This document shows, one piece after another, positions 49,001 through 61,370 of a stretch of 64,000 nucleotides of DNA. Below the pieces are notes generated by a model. It ran no database searches. It had not been told where the DNA came from and saw nothing but the letters and a program-made list of their open reading frames with translations. The position numbers and the translations under genes are program-made. Numbering within the stretch: the stretch's first letter is position 1; every line of letters begins with the position of its first letter. The DNA is from Gibbula magus (taxonomy: Eukaryota > Mollusca > Gastropoda > Trochida > Trochidae), in the NCBI GenBank assembly GCA_936450465.1, contig OW388296.1:50481750-50545749 (forward strand), in the 5' to 3' direction.

Positions 49001-51205
49001 TGTTTATTATCTGATTGTTAATACTTTCCCCCTTTAAACTAGACAGAAAATGTTTCTATTGTTGTGCAATTGATTTTAATATACCTCAGCAATAGAAAAA
49101 AGTGTGGGTTGGAATTGTACACATTCTGACGCTGGCACCCCTCTAGTTCTGTCATATATTTAATCAGGTCCTTCAATCACCAACCTTGATGAACTATAAC
49201 CTGGGAAGCCTGTAACAAGACTCAACTTGAATTTGAAGAGTCATGTTTTGATTTTCAGTTTATGTTCGTTATGCTTTATATAACGTATTTTTGACCCCTT
49301 TCCCAATCACATCACATGTGGTTTATTTCGATTACTTTTAAGGGGCATAATAATGGTTTTGAGGTCAGATATATATCCAATGTTATAAGTTGTGTTCTTT
49401 AATTCAAAATTATTAACTTTAACCGTAAATAACCAGTTGAAGGTCAACCACTTCATTATAACGACAATACAACCATTCAAAGTCGTGGTCATGATCGAAA
49501 ACCGGACCATGGACCTTTGCTGCAGCCATTAAGTCAAACGGAATTTTGATAACTTTAGGAAGACAGATTTTGCCGGCTACTACACATGTATGAGACTGTT
49601 CCTTGGTTGTCATTGAATTTGATAAGCATTTGCAATTGGGGGTGAATATGAAAGTCGAGTGAGAAGTCAGATATAACCTAAACCAGTACCTATTGTAATT
49701 TGGCACATTTTAGATTCAAATAAAAAAAATTATGCAAAACTGATCATGTATTTTTAACGACTATGTAGTCTGTACGTGTGTACTCTTACATGTATGTGTG
49801 TTACAATCTCATTTAACGAAATTTATTTAAGTTTTTTAACCCTGAAAAGCGTTTACATCTGATTGCCAGTTGTCAGTTGGGTTTTCTGTTGTAGAAGAGT
49901 CAATTATTTCCAAAATTAAGATTTGCTAACTCTAACTAGAACGAATGTTACATGTAGCTTTCAATTCCTTTTTTTTTAAATCTTATAGCCAAACATGAGA
50001 TGTAATATTCAGCCAGATAAATAATCTTCCTTGTGACAGGATACGTCAATGATTTAAGGGTTTGAGTTGAATGAGTTCATGATTCAAGTTAAATTAAAAT
50101 TAAATAAATTATATATATTTCGTAATCAAGATCGATGTAAGGATAACTTCACTCTATCTTTTTTAAGATCTATACGAAAATTACACAATCACATCTTTAA
50201 ATGAAAAGGAATGTTTACAAACTTCTTTAAAACCTCAAAAAGCCTTTATATGGGATTGTCAGTTATCAATGGATTTTCTGTTGTAGAAGAGTCAATTATT
50301 TCCGAAAATAGCTGTGTTATTTGATAGAACTAATGTTAGCTTTCAATTCCTATTTTTGAAATTCACATAGCCAAAGTTGAGATGTATGATTCAGTCAGAT
50401 AAATAATCTTCCTTGTGACAGGATACGACATTGATTTTAAGGTTTGAGTTCATGATTCAAGTTAAGAGTGTCATTATGTGAGTCATTGTACAGCAGCACA
50501 ATAAATTATATATATTTCATAATCAAGATCGATGTAAGGATAACATGATTCTATCTTTTTTAAAGATATATACATAAATGACACAATCACATCTTTTAAT
50601 GACAAGGAATGTTTACAAAATTCTTTAATGTCAACTTCTATATATATGTCAAAGGGAAAACAATCTTATGTAAGACCTTCTTTTTTTACCATTTTGAATG
50701 CGACTGAAAAATGTGTATGACATGGCCTAGAAAATCGAGCTGTTAATGTTCGTATAACCAGGAAGTAAACAAACTGAGGACTTGATAATGGTAAACTTTA
50801 CGGACATTCAAAAGACACTGCCCGCTTTTTGGACCTCATCTATCTTCAAAAATTCATCTAGTGATTATTTGTTGTGTGGTTTGATCCAGTCTGATCAATC
50901 ATGAAATATTCTAATCCATTGATTCCAAAAACTGAATTAGAGTTTGTGTTTCCATTACAAACATTAACTTTGAATGGGAAGTTTCTTTTGAACGTCAGTA
51001 TATAATGTTGTGTTGTCTTCTTTTCTTTTTGCTCAATGTTCGGCAATTAACGTTTTCAGAGCTTACAAGGAATGGATCGAGATTAGAATAGGTATGGTCA
51101 GGTTTAGTAAATAGTTTTGGATCCGTTATCTGCAATTTTCCTTCGTTATTATCCATATACTATTGAGCAGTAAATTAAGTCAGAAAGTTTTGATTCTGTG
51201 AATGG
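43021..51205. repeat. Tandem array unit Y2 (~8.19 kb)
   Basis: Matches Y1 at offset 30,027 from its start to ~50,340, with rare differences (e.g. GATTCAAATG at ~48040 versus GATTAAAATG in Y1). After ~50,350 it departs from Y1 and X: CACAATAAATTATATA, GGATAACATGATTC and many changes to 51,205. This unexchanged, probably older end leads into the diverged partial unit Z. No gene recognised. Confidence 0.9.
48878..48964. mobile_element. 87-bp hairpin element (Y2)
   Basis: Same as the Y1 copy, including the weakened internal pairing. Termini CAATTGAAGGGG and CCCCTTCAATTG are intact. Confidence 0.6.
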
Positions 51206-51578
51206 AGGTATTCCTTGTCCTTACTGGAAATATCTGATTAGCGTAATAGGATAAGCGAAGATTAGGACAGTGATGTATTTCAAATAGTATAGTAACATAT
51301 ATAACGAAACTTTTATACAACATTTTATAGACATGACAAATGTTAATGATAGCATCGATAACTAGAGAATAACATTGATCATTAGTGAAATTGAAATTTC
51401 CTCCTGAATAATAAAAGTATCAAATATGCTATATACATGTAAATCTAAACGTAACAGTAATGTTTTTGCTTCAATAATTGACGCGTTTCTGGTGTTTATT
51501 TTCTCTGAATATTTTCCTACAACGTGGCGAGAGAATGTGACCTAATCATTAAATTTGGAATGTAGTTATTTTAAATAT

Positions 51579-51600
51579 CCCCCCCCCCCCCAAAAAAAAA
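51579..51600. repeat. Poly-C / poly-A homopolymer junction in Z
   Basis: A run of about a dozen C is followed directly by about nine A, replacing the poly-T stretch found at this point in the other units (e.g. 5240-5258 region of X1). Homopolymer lengths here are prone to sequencing error. Confidence 0.7.
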
Positions 51601-52015
51601 TGTTCAAAGAGAATAGTTTTATGAAATCATAATCATCTATTTTCACTGAATAAAATACAAAGATACTTTCAAAAATCTATAATTTATAATATTTATTTCA
51701 TTGGTAAATTGCTGTTTAAACTATTTGTCAAGTATTCTCAGATGAATTCAAAATATTCCCTTAAACAGCAAGGGAATCAACAACATACTTCAAAGCTAGA
51801 TTAGCTCAACAAGCCTATTTACAGCTAAATTTGAAAGTTGATTATTTACGTTATAAAAAACATCGTCCTTCCTGATAGTAACGGCAGAAGATCTCTTCCT
51901 TGATCGCTCCAACCAACACTGCAGCATCATTGCCTCTTGTGTGCTTCCTTGTGTGCTTCTGTGTGTGCTTCTGTGTGCTTCTGTGAACCTCCCCTTATGC
52001 CACATTGATTCATCA

Positions 52016-52372
52016 TGTTAAGAAGTTTACAATCCCGAGGCTACGGTAAGAAGATACCACACGTGTTGCAGGCCCTGTAAAAACAACGTTGAAAAGAGGT
52101 ATGTTCATTCGCTTGGTTACATAGAGTCGTTTGTATTGCAACTCAAGATTTACCGCTTAAGTTGAAATCAGTGTTTGGTTCGAGGCTAACATTACTTAGA
52201 CGGTATCTCAAGCTTGTTATCTTGGTTCGGTAACTTTCCGAACGATGCAGACCTGCTTGTGGCTATGTCAAGCTCGATAATGCTGTGAACTTATTTCATA
52301 GCACATCAATACCTCGCTATGAACTTCCCGCTTCATTACCTTGATGTGTTATTTACACAAGTAATTCTTAAG
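52016..52372. repeat. Conserved core of the array unit (Z copy)
   Basis: Nearly identical to the Y1 core at 13791-14147 (3 mismatches counted: in CTACGGTAAG, TTTGTATTGC and AATTCTTAAG). It is the only part of Z that has not drifted. See the X1 core entry for possible meanings. Confidence 0.55.
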
Positions 52373-53438
52373 TACCGACTCTTTCAGGGGTTATCATCTA
52401 AACCTGATCCTCTTTAAGTTTGAAACATGAGATATACTTAATGACTTTAATAACATGTTTTGGTATAATTACAAAAACTTCGCCTGATCGTCCTTCATTG
52501 TGAAGACATGAGTTTATTGACTGTCGCTATTACTGAAAGAGACAGGTGTGATCGTATCGCATGTTTTTTTAATGTTTACCTATTATCAGGCCATCATTTG
52601 AACCTAATGACCTGACAAGTTCACACACACTCCGCTACCACAGTGTGAAACCTTAAACTGATTACATGTCATCAATGCACATTTCCTATTTAATCCTTTG
52701 GATCGTAAACAAAATGAGCAGTGCAGTTATCCATCAATTTGTTAAAAACGAGGGAATAAACTACTAATATTTCTTAGGCATAAACGTGCTCGTTTAAAAT
52801 TCGCTATCGTCAACCAGAATATGTCTTTTTTTCATTAACCATGAACGTGGGGGTGGAAAAGATGAATTTTTGGTCAGCTCAGTCACAAGCGTGATTTCGA
52901 ATTCCATCATGAACTCGTGCAATTTGAAGAGTACTGTAGAAGTGTGCAATTAATCAGAAATGACTCATAATGTGTTTATCGTTACAGTAACCATTATCTA
53001 TGTTACAGCTACATTTGTTTATGTCTGGAGTACGACATATTGAATACTATCTTTTAGCTTACATTAACCAAATCTATGTGTAAAATAATACAAATTTTCA
53101 AACATCTGAAGCCTGCATGTATAAACATTTATGTCTTTTGATAAAACATATCTGTTTAAGACTTACATTATAGATAGTTTAAAACAATCTTTAAAGCCAG
53201 GTGCAAGTATAAACATTAATGACTTAAGGCTGTCTCCTTTGTATATGTTTCATACTAAACCTGTCAATACATTAAAATAAACATTTTCTCAATTGGGGAG
53301 TTATACATGTACCAGTCGGATGCGAGTCTAAATTTCTCCGGAATAATAATGTGATATCCGTAAACATTCACTTTTCATTAACGTTTTAAACATAAACAGA
53401 TTTTGAAAACCGAACAACCATAAAAAGGTCAAAAGGGC

Positions 53439-54100
53439 ATGACAGCATCAGTAAACATATTGTCTATAAGATACATGTTTTATTCATTAAAACTTGTATT
53501 CAGATGGATATTTAAGCCTCTTACGTCGAAAATATGTTGTTATCTGGCCAAACTTATCGCTCAGAGATTAGTCTATCATGTACAGGAAATGGAGTGCGAT
53601 TGCATTATAAGGTCATTAAAAATCTCTTGACTTTTGACGTTTTAGTGATAACTATATATATTTATATTCAAATTTCATCCGGAAAGTATTGAACTAGAAA
53701 CCTTGAAATACCATGATAATAATAAACGAGAATACTCATTTAACATCTACATTTACGTTGTCCTAAAAATGGTGGATTTAAGGGATCTAAGTATTTAAGT
53801 AATAATACACAAAAAGACCATGCAACAAGACAAACAAACATACACATTTTATGCCCACTGGCACAAATTACGATTGCTTTATGACATATTGATAAAGTTT
53901 TTTGTCAGTGTTACAAGCAATACAATACACATACAATAGCATACGACGACATGATCATAACGATATTCCGTTTTCATGACATGACCATATGTTTATAAAT
54001 TCACTGGCTAAACGTATTTGGCAGATATTGGGAATGGTATCCAATGATATTAAGGAAGATAAATCACGTGATCAGACATTGAAATATATTTCTATAGATA
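53439..54100. other. Array flank, no feature recognised
   Basis: Single-copy AT-rich sequence begins here. A 63-codon frame at 53439-53630 has no motif that I recognise and begins exactly at the array edge. It is most likely chance. A palindromic TCACGTGA sits at 54064-54071. Confidence 0.6.
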
Positions 54101-54267
54101 GAGACACTCTTAGTCTTACACTCAGACTATGAAAAAGTATTTATTCTGAAAAAAATCACCATTTTATTAAATGGAATGTTCATATAAAAAGGCTCCTTTT
54201 CAATTATTGTATTTTATTTTATTTGTTTTTTACATGTACAGTCTAAGTGTTAGACTAAGACACTCTC
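54101..54267. repeat. 28-bp-arm inverted repeat, MITE-like (167 bp)
   Basis: Left arm 54101-54128 and right arm 54240-54267 pair at 23 of 28 positions (for example CTTAGTCT with AGACTAAG). The 111-bp interior is AT-rich and non-coding. I see no clear target-site duplication, so an old MITE or a simple foldback are both possible. Confidence 0.45.
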
Positions 54268-56040
54268 AAATCAATTTGCCAGTGTTATCTAATATTAATT
54301 ACTAGACATTCCTTCTACGGTTTTCACTATTCCCCCGTTTGTATAATGCCCGCAATGCTCCAGGAACACGCCTTTTATGTTTCCCGAGACACAAGGAAAC
54401 CAAAGCTTACTACTGTATAATGTATACAAACTGAAATAAATATATGCCCTGGTATTTTCCACGAGAAATCTAGCCAGTGTGGCAGGAAATGTGTTTGTTC
54501 AACTGTACTAACAGGGATTCCACATGTGCAAATGTCAATCGGACGTCGATACATGAGGGGAGTCTTCTACTAAGATTAAGGTCATAGGTTACGGTTCATA
54601 TTTATATATAATAAGAATAAAAAGAGTGTTTATTCTACTTGCATTGATAATTCTCAAAACGTTATGATCAACTATGAAAACTAAATTATGTTATAGCCTG
54701 AATCGTTTAGATTTATTAATGTTATTTTTTTCTTAGTTTTTATTTCATATTACGTTCTTAAATTACATACATTTAAAGCACAATCCATGTGTTCTCTTTT
54801 CACCTTTACCTTTAGCCGAGACCTAGAATTCCCGTTACTTCAATTTTAATAACTAATACATACTCAATAAGTTAAAAATGACAATTCTGATCTGAGTATG
54901 TTTTCGCAGCGTTATACTCGTTGTACATGTACGAACATGTTGTTTTTATTATCATACGCAAATGATATCACAAAACACGAGAAAAGACAAGATAGGGAAA
55001 ATCTCCATTGAGATATCGAAATTCAATAGCGGTTGAAGAAATCACCATCAAAATCCAAACCTATCTGAAAACAACCGAATCCTCTATATTATACAAGTAA
55101 ACATGTCCGTCCCGACAGGGGCACATGTCATTCACAATTTATACTAACTAAATGTTTTCATATGTTATTTTGAGAAAACTCAACAATGATGTTATAGAAA
55201 TTGGATATCAGCATACTTTATTTAATGACATATATTGAGTAGAAACCTGTGATGAACACAAATTCTCATGGGAAAAACAGAAAACAATATAACCAAACAT
55301 TGACGTCCTTGACAGGTCTTAACGACCATTCCTGATACATCTGAACTTCACATTACATTTGGCCTTTTGTCTGACCCTCAGAGGTCAGCCAGGTAGCTCT
55401 GAGCCATGAAGCCTTACTGTGGTTCTATTCTCTGTGGCATTGGTTGAAGTCATTGCTTGCCAAGTCACGACTCTTTAGGTACCCAATGGGCAGATGTGAA
55501 TAGGTTCCTTTAATGAGGCGCTCATAACAGGGTCTTCCATATTTATATGATATGAATTTGGATATGGGGCAATGACACCTATGTTGTGCTGTTGTACCTG
55601 TAGTGCTTCTTGTACTAAGAACAGTTGAATGAAAGTTTCAGTCAAATTCTATAACCATTCTAGTATTCTTAGAACATGATCATTAATGAACCAGAATTTC
55701 GAGTATGGGTTTTCTGCGTTAATGGTTCATTTAAGCGGTTTGTGGATTCAACAGCGTACATGTTCGGAAAAGTATGTTTCAATAAAACACAAATAAGCTG
55801 GCAGGCAAAATAAAGTGAACATCTCTTTTTTAATCAGTATAATTGAAAAAAAAAACTAAATATGGTAGAAGTTTGAGATAAGGTACATTGGATAGTTCAT
55901 TCATTTCGGAAAAATATCAAAGTCATAAACTTAAACGTTTAATAACCCAGTTTTGCACACAAGAAATCCTAAAGAGGTAGGGGTAAAAAAACACAACCAA
56001 GACAGGTTAATTTTAATTCTTTCTATTCCCTTAAGTCTTT
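54268..56040. other. Non-coding flank, nothing recognised
   Basis: AT-rich sequence without a convincing exon, RNA gene or repeat. The part around 55,300-55,520 is somewhat richer in G+C but opens no informative reading frame. Confidence 0.5.
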
Positions 56041-56740
56041 CAATTTGTAAAATGTGCCACGTGGGTGCCAAATGTGGTCGATTCGTGTGTCAACGAAATG
56101 AAATGCACTGTCTTATCGAAAATTTAAAATGTCATATGACGTCACCTGACAGCTGTTTCTGTGTTCATGCAAAACCTGTATCAACGCTTGTTCATTAACT
56201 GGAGGGTGTGGTTTGATTTTAACACGCCATTGTGGATCGTCTGACAGTTGTCCAATCAGCGACAAGTCTTGTAACGTTGCATGTCAAACCGACGTTGTCA
56301 CAGCCATAATTACATTAGCCCATAGATCAAAGTTCAGCGGTCAGTACCTGTCTATTGAGCAGACGAAAAACTTCGACTCTACCAGTTCAAGATCTTCTTG
56401 TGCACATGTGCATAGTGACACGCCGATCTATGGTGATCGCCGTCAATGACGTCCCTCAGAGATTGGCGGTAGTCTAACCCAAGCAGATATCAACCTTCAT
56501 GGGACAAAAAGGCTATTGTTTTTTTGTGTTCTGGGATTGTCAAATCTCTCGCTGACTCGGCTGTTATGTTACAACACATTGACATTAGAAATGCAGGAAC
56601 AAAGGCGATTCTTGTAGCTTTGGTATCCGTTGCCTAGCTTTTGTCAAAGTTATTCACATTTTTCTCGTGCTAGTTTTGATGGGTAATAGGTATTAATAAT
56701 GTGTAGCAATTTTACCTATCTGTCACGTGACTTTACACTA
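56041..56740. promoter_or_regulatory. Possible regulatory region: E-boxes, CRE and CCAAT
   Basis: This stretch has more G+C and CpG than its neighbours. It contains CACGTG at 56058-56063 and 56724-56729, a palindromic CRE (TGACGTCA) at 56137-56144, and CCAATCAGC near 56252-56260. Two short open frames (55953-56198 and 56213-56449) overlap it, but neither resembles a known protein. A promoter or enhancer for a gene outside the recognised features is plausible, but chance matches cannot be excluded. Confidence 0.3.
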
Positions 56741-58198
56741 ATATGAAGGTCAAAAAGTGTTAATATGGTTCCACTTTAAAAAGCAAAAGTTAATGCTTAG
56801 GCCCTGTGTATCCGATGCTTACCGTCAACATAAACAAATATCAACAGTCCATAAGTTCATTTTGAAAAGTGTATACTTTCTTTTGCCTGCTAGTTTACAT
56901 TAACATGACATGGTGCTTTAAATTCACTATCCGTTTATTACAAAAGGAGTTGACTGAACAAATCATAATTGTTCTCTAAACACACACGTGTGTGAGCAAT
57001 GGAGTTTCAAAATAGAGGCACAGTCAAAGAGATAGAATCCAACAGGACAAGGGCGACAGTTTATTCTGTAGGGCCGATATCTGTGAGGTGAAAGTCAACA
57101 GTTGAACGTATATTGACATTTTCTTTTTATTTGTTTGTTTAGTCATATTTCAGAGTAAGTCTAAACTCTTACAGCGAACTATATAAGAAATGATTATACA
57201 TTTTGTTTAAACTTGGAGAAATTGATTTCCAATTTATTTAGATTTACGATTGTTATTTCCATGCTATTGTAATGATATACAGCTTGTTGTAATTTCGAGA
57301 GAAACGGAAATGGAAGTGAAATTAACGTGCATAACGTGAAATGAACGGATGTACATTGTTATCTAACTAGATCAATCTATACGTTTTAACAATATTGTAG
57401 CTAATGATTTCAAAGTATTTCCAAATTGTTATGCTCTTATACTATAAAGCTCTGATGCTGTCAATCGGTACGACTGGAATGGTACATAGGGATATACTAT
57501 GTGAAAAATGTTCAAATCATGACATTGAAACAACAAATACATGTATGTTCGCATAACAAGATAATAGTTTCCGTTCGTGAAGTATTCCCATAAGAGCAGA
57601 GGTCATATAGGCATAGGGCAAATGTTCATGTTTTGACGTATGTCAGTTGTATTTTCTTAATTATGTCTTTATCATCCTCTGTTGGACAATTTCACCGAAT
57701 TAGGATTTCCTGTCAAAGCTAATGATGCGTAAATTGCATATTTATATGGACAATGGTATGCTAGCAATCATGCAATCATGTTTAACGGACTAGATGTCAT
57801 CTGTAGTGAGGTTTCGGTGGTCATTCTAATTATTTTGGAAGAAAATATTAATAAATAAAAGAAATTGAACTTCATTGAACAGTACAAGTTATTGTATCTG
57901 CTGAGTCAGATACCTTGGACATGAAGCTAAAAATTCAATAAGAAAATTTAAATAATTCACTCAAACTAAGTGAAACGAGTGTTTGTGAAAATGTCTTTTC
58001 GTGGGCAATCGTCAATTTTTTTTTTTTTACTGAAAACCTAAGTGTTGCTTGATAGTGCAAGATAGTGTAATGCACGAGAAACAGATTCTACTGACACAGT
58101 ACGCCATGTTTCCTGTTGAAAATTTGGTATTTGACTGTAAAGTAAGCGGAAGTACATATACACTACTGTGCAAAATTAAGTATACCGGATTTCGCCAA
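56741..58198. other. Non-coding flank with one long E-box palindrome
   Basis: The palindrome CACACACGTGTGTG at 56981-56994 holds a CACGTG core. The rest is AT-rich, with a T-run at ~58016-58028 and no recognisable gene. Confidence 0.5.
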
Positions 58199-58273
58199 AT
58201 GTTCGCGGAATATGCACAAAATGTGCGCGAAATGGGCACGAAATGGGCGCGAAATGTGCACAACATGTGCGAG
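58199..58273. repeat. 11-bp tandem repeat, ~6.8 copies
   Basis: Successive 11-mers read ATGTTCGCGGA, ATATGCACAAA, ATGTGCGCGAA, ATGGGCACGAA, ATGGGCGCGAA, ATGTGCACAAC and a partial ATGTGCGAG. The block is GC-rich in an AT-rich setting and dense in CpG. It lies inside short open frames on both strands (58049-58282 + and 58027-58299 -), which I regard as by-products of the repeat. Confidence 0.8.
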
Positions 58274-61200
58274 ATATCATAGGCGTAGGAACGGTTCAAA
58301 AGTTGGGGGCGGCAATATTTTGATCTTGTTAAGCGGGGGTTGCAAGATTGTGAGCTATGTAAGAGCTAGCTAGGTTAGAATTGCGTGCTATAGAAACGCA
58401 ACGGTGTAACATAACGACGAAAATAACCTTTCAGCATTGAATATTACTATAGTTTGTCCAGTGATTGTAAACCAGGCCATATTTTTGGCGTTTGACAATG
58501 CCGTTTTAATCCAAAAAGCCAAATGGGCTTATAGCACAGGCCGTCGTCGTCGTCGTCAAATTGGACACTTTCGCCTACTCAAGAACCGATACATCACCAA
58601 AAAAGGACATTTAAAACAGCAGTGGATTTAAAACAAATGAAACCAACTTTATCTGCCTTGAGAGGCCAATCCCTTGTGATTGCAGGAGATTCACTCGTCA
58701 GTAAGGTGGCTTCGTAAAGTATTTATCCCGGGATAAAATCCCACGAACGAAAAGACTATTGAAGAATCTCTTCACAAGTAATTGTACTAGCTATAGATAC
58801 ATGAATGCTCGCCTCGATTTCGCTCAGTAAATACATGTAGAATATAAAACAAATTCAGGAAGTTGCTCAAGAAATAATCTCTCATTTTTACCTGTTGGAA
58901 AATAACCAAGGTGTTATTTTCGATACGAAAGCATGTGTACATATCACGTTTGGCAAGCAATTCACCGCGACTACCTGTATTTCGTCGCCTGTGACGTCAT
59001 AAAACAATATTTCGTGACGTTACTGTAGGCTGCCATCGCAAGTGGAGTTTCCTGACTATATTTTCGCAAATTAAATGGAATAAAATGAATATTAAAGAGA
59101 TCATTACACTCGAAATGTGTCATGTGACTGTTACAATTGTTTTGCAAAGTTGTGTATAGCCCTCACTATCGCTCGGCCCATACAAAAACACTCGTTCCGT
59201 AAAAGGCTTATAATCTCTATCTATGACATTCGTTCATTTTGTATGACCATTTAATTCATCAAAGATTTTTTTTGAATTGAACATCAGTACACGTTCCAAA
59301 GGCGTTCCAAAGGCGTAACATTTTCTGTACAGGACGTCGGACATTAAGAGAAATATTCCAGCACGGGGACCCAATTATTGACCAATATTTGGACTCTATA
59401 TCCCAGACGTGCCAGGAGCCAATTAAGTGTACGGTTAGTAAGTATATATCCCTCAGATCCAAGTGTCGCTAGAGTGTCAGTAAGTGACAGGAGCGTGTTT
59501 CCCTGTCGTCTTGACATTACATATCATTAAGTTCATGAAAGGTCTCATATCATCTGAGGTCACGTATTGATACTGGCCTTTGTAGCTGGTCATGGTAATT
59601 GATCCAAATATACAATATGGTCAATATGATAAATCATAAGCCATTTGATGAAGTCTGACATTATAAGATCAACTATCCTAAGGTACATGTAAATCAAGAC
59701 TTGTGCTCAAGTTTTCATCCATGCAATATTATCGTTTAGCATTTACCCGTCTCGAAGCCTTTTTCATTTTCTTAACAGAACTGTGTTACTGTGAACAAGC
59801 TTACCACATGTTTTCTTGGTTACATGAAATTATCACATGAAAACTTTTTTTTAAAGTTATCGACACACTTCAATAGATCGTGGAGTATTTAATTCACAGT
59901 CAAATGCTATCGCTAAGATTAAATTGATTTTTCACTGTTGAAATTTGATGCAAAGATAGCACCTACACTTGTGTAGTACGATTTCTGAAATCACTGTGTC
60001 ATTTTAATTTTGATCTCACTGCTTTAAATTTCTTTCCGATTTCGCTTTGTTTTACGAAAGTCTGTTTAGGCGATGTAATCAATATAATATATAAAAAAAA
60101 TTTTAATGTAGCACAATGTACGCACACTCATTTCTTTCTGTTTTATTATTATTATGTTTTTGTCATAACCGGCATAAAACGTTATCATTCGGGTTATATT
60201 TGCTAGTTTCTAAATCCATCGAAGCTGTTTTGACACTCAGTGCTGACCATAGGTGCCTCACTATGAGGGTGTCCGTGTATATCCCACGGGGTACTTGTTT
60301 CGAAATACCAAAATATTTACTTTTGCAGATTTAGTTATACTAAATCCAAAAATACTGCATATCTAAGTGTACATTTCTTTGTAAACTTTCAGTTTTAAAG
60401 TATTTCCTGAAATATGTTTGCAACACGAAATATGTAATTGAATCTTAAGTACATGTTCATGTGTTGATTGTGAACAAACAGATTGTTTTCCCTTGAGTAC
60501 AGAATCTTATTCCACGCATCAAGATATTTCACCCACAGTTGATATCGAAGACTATTTCCTCATGGCGTTTGTAATTTAGAATCATATGTGGACGTTTGTT
60601 TAAACTAAGCTTGGTGTTGATCTTATAGACAAATGTATTAAACATTGCATATGAAGATGTATATGTTTATCATTATCAATAATCCCATATCAGACAGGAT
60701 ATTGCTCCATCGATACCAAAAAATGACATATTGAAGACAAAATGAATTTTCCAAACACAGCCAGTACTCTCTGGTATATCTTTACAAATCGAATTCATTA
60801 CTACTACCGTATTTGATTAGAGTTTAGGTCATACAAATATTTCAATTGCAGTCTTGATGAAAAATGTGCAATTTCCTTTTTTCCATTTCCCCATGCCAGA
60901 CCAGAATAATGTATATTGTCAGGATCACTAGATGAATTAACATATGTGAATGTCTTGCTGGACTAAAAAAAATTTCTAATGACCATATAGTTCCTGTTTA
61001 ATAAGTATATAAAACCTGTATCTCTTTCACAGTCTTAACCTTGGCTAATTTCATTAATATTATAAAATGTCATAACCTAATTTCATAATAATTACATTAA
61101 AAGTAATGAATGATTAATATAAAAAAATATATGTTAATTTATAAGTTTTGCTGAAAAGCACTATGCAATCACAAGTTATCTTCGGACCTAGTATGAGGGG

Positions 61201-61322
61201 AGTTTGTTTACATGAAACGTCAACAGTTTAAACCTTCAGTAGATCAAACGATTTGAAACAGTATACACATGTCTTTTCAACCATTTTCGTGTAAGTGCCA
61301 TAGGACATAGATAATGAACATG
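58274..61322. other. Non-coding flank with a 16-bp palindrome and a second CRE
   Basis: Notable sites are the perfect palindrome TTTATCCCGGGATAAA at 58722-58737, a (CGT)n patch near 58543-58556, a TGACGTCA at 58992-58999, and a doubled GTTCCAAAGGC near 59290-59312. Short frames at 58437-58631, 59259-59462 (minus) and 60116-60334 show no family signature. No RNA gene recognised. Confidence 0.5.
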
Positions 61323-61370
61323 CAAGTATTTCCACCAGCAAATATTTCAACCAGCAAGTATTTCAAACAG
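61323..61370. repeat. 16-bp tandem repeat x3
   Basis: Three consecutive units: CAAGTATTTCCACCAG, CAAATATTTCAACCAG and CAAGTATTTCAAACAG, then the start of a fourth (CAAACC). Few mismatches suggest a fairly recent local expansion. Confidence 0.8.

Larger units (their letters stand above)
51206..53438. repeat. Diverged partial array unit Z (array edge)
   Basis: Corresponds to bases ~4857-7139 of X1 and stops abruptly after GTCAAAAGGGCA, where the flank begins. Divergence is uneven: moderate before ~51,870, almost none at ~51,900-52,375, and rising to numerous substitutions and indels by 53,000-53,438. It carries private changes such as a C12-A9 run near 51,579-51,600. An old truncated copy at the edge of a tandem array is expected to escape homogenisation. 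Confidence 0.88.

Noticed and set aside
1..53438. CRISPR array, rDNA or histone repeat as an explanation of the tandem structure
   Set aside because: The unit is 8 kb and has no short spacer pattern, no rRNA-like sequence and no histone reading frame.
55953..56449. Two consecutive 78-81-codon plus-strand frames near 56 kb
   Set aside because: No known motif and no splice context that I could defend. Kept only as part of a possible regulatory region.
58470..58500. CArG-like box CCATATTTTTGG
   Set aside because: The A/T core is 8 bases instead of 6, so it does not fit an SRF site.
59259..59462. Minus-strand 67-codon frame with a vaguely transposase-like feel
   Set aside because: No DDE or helix-turn-helix motif could be identified, and there are no flanking inverted repeats.
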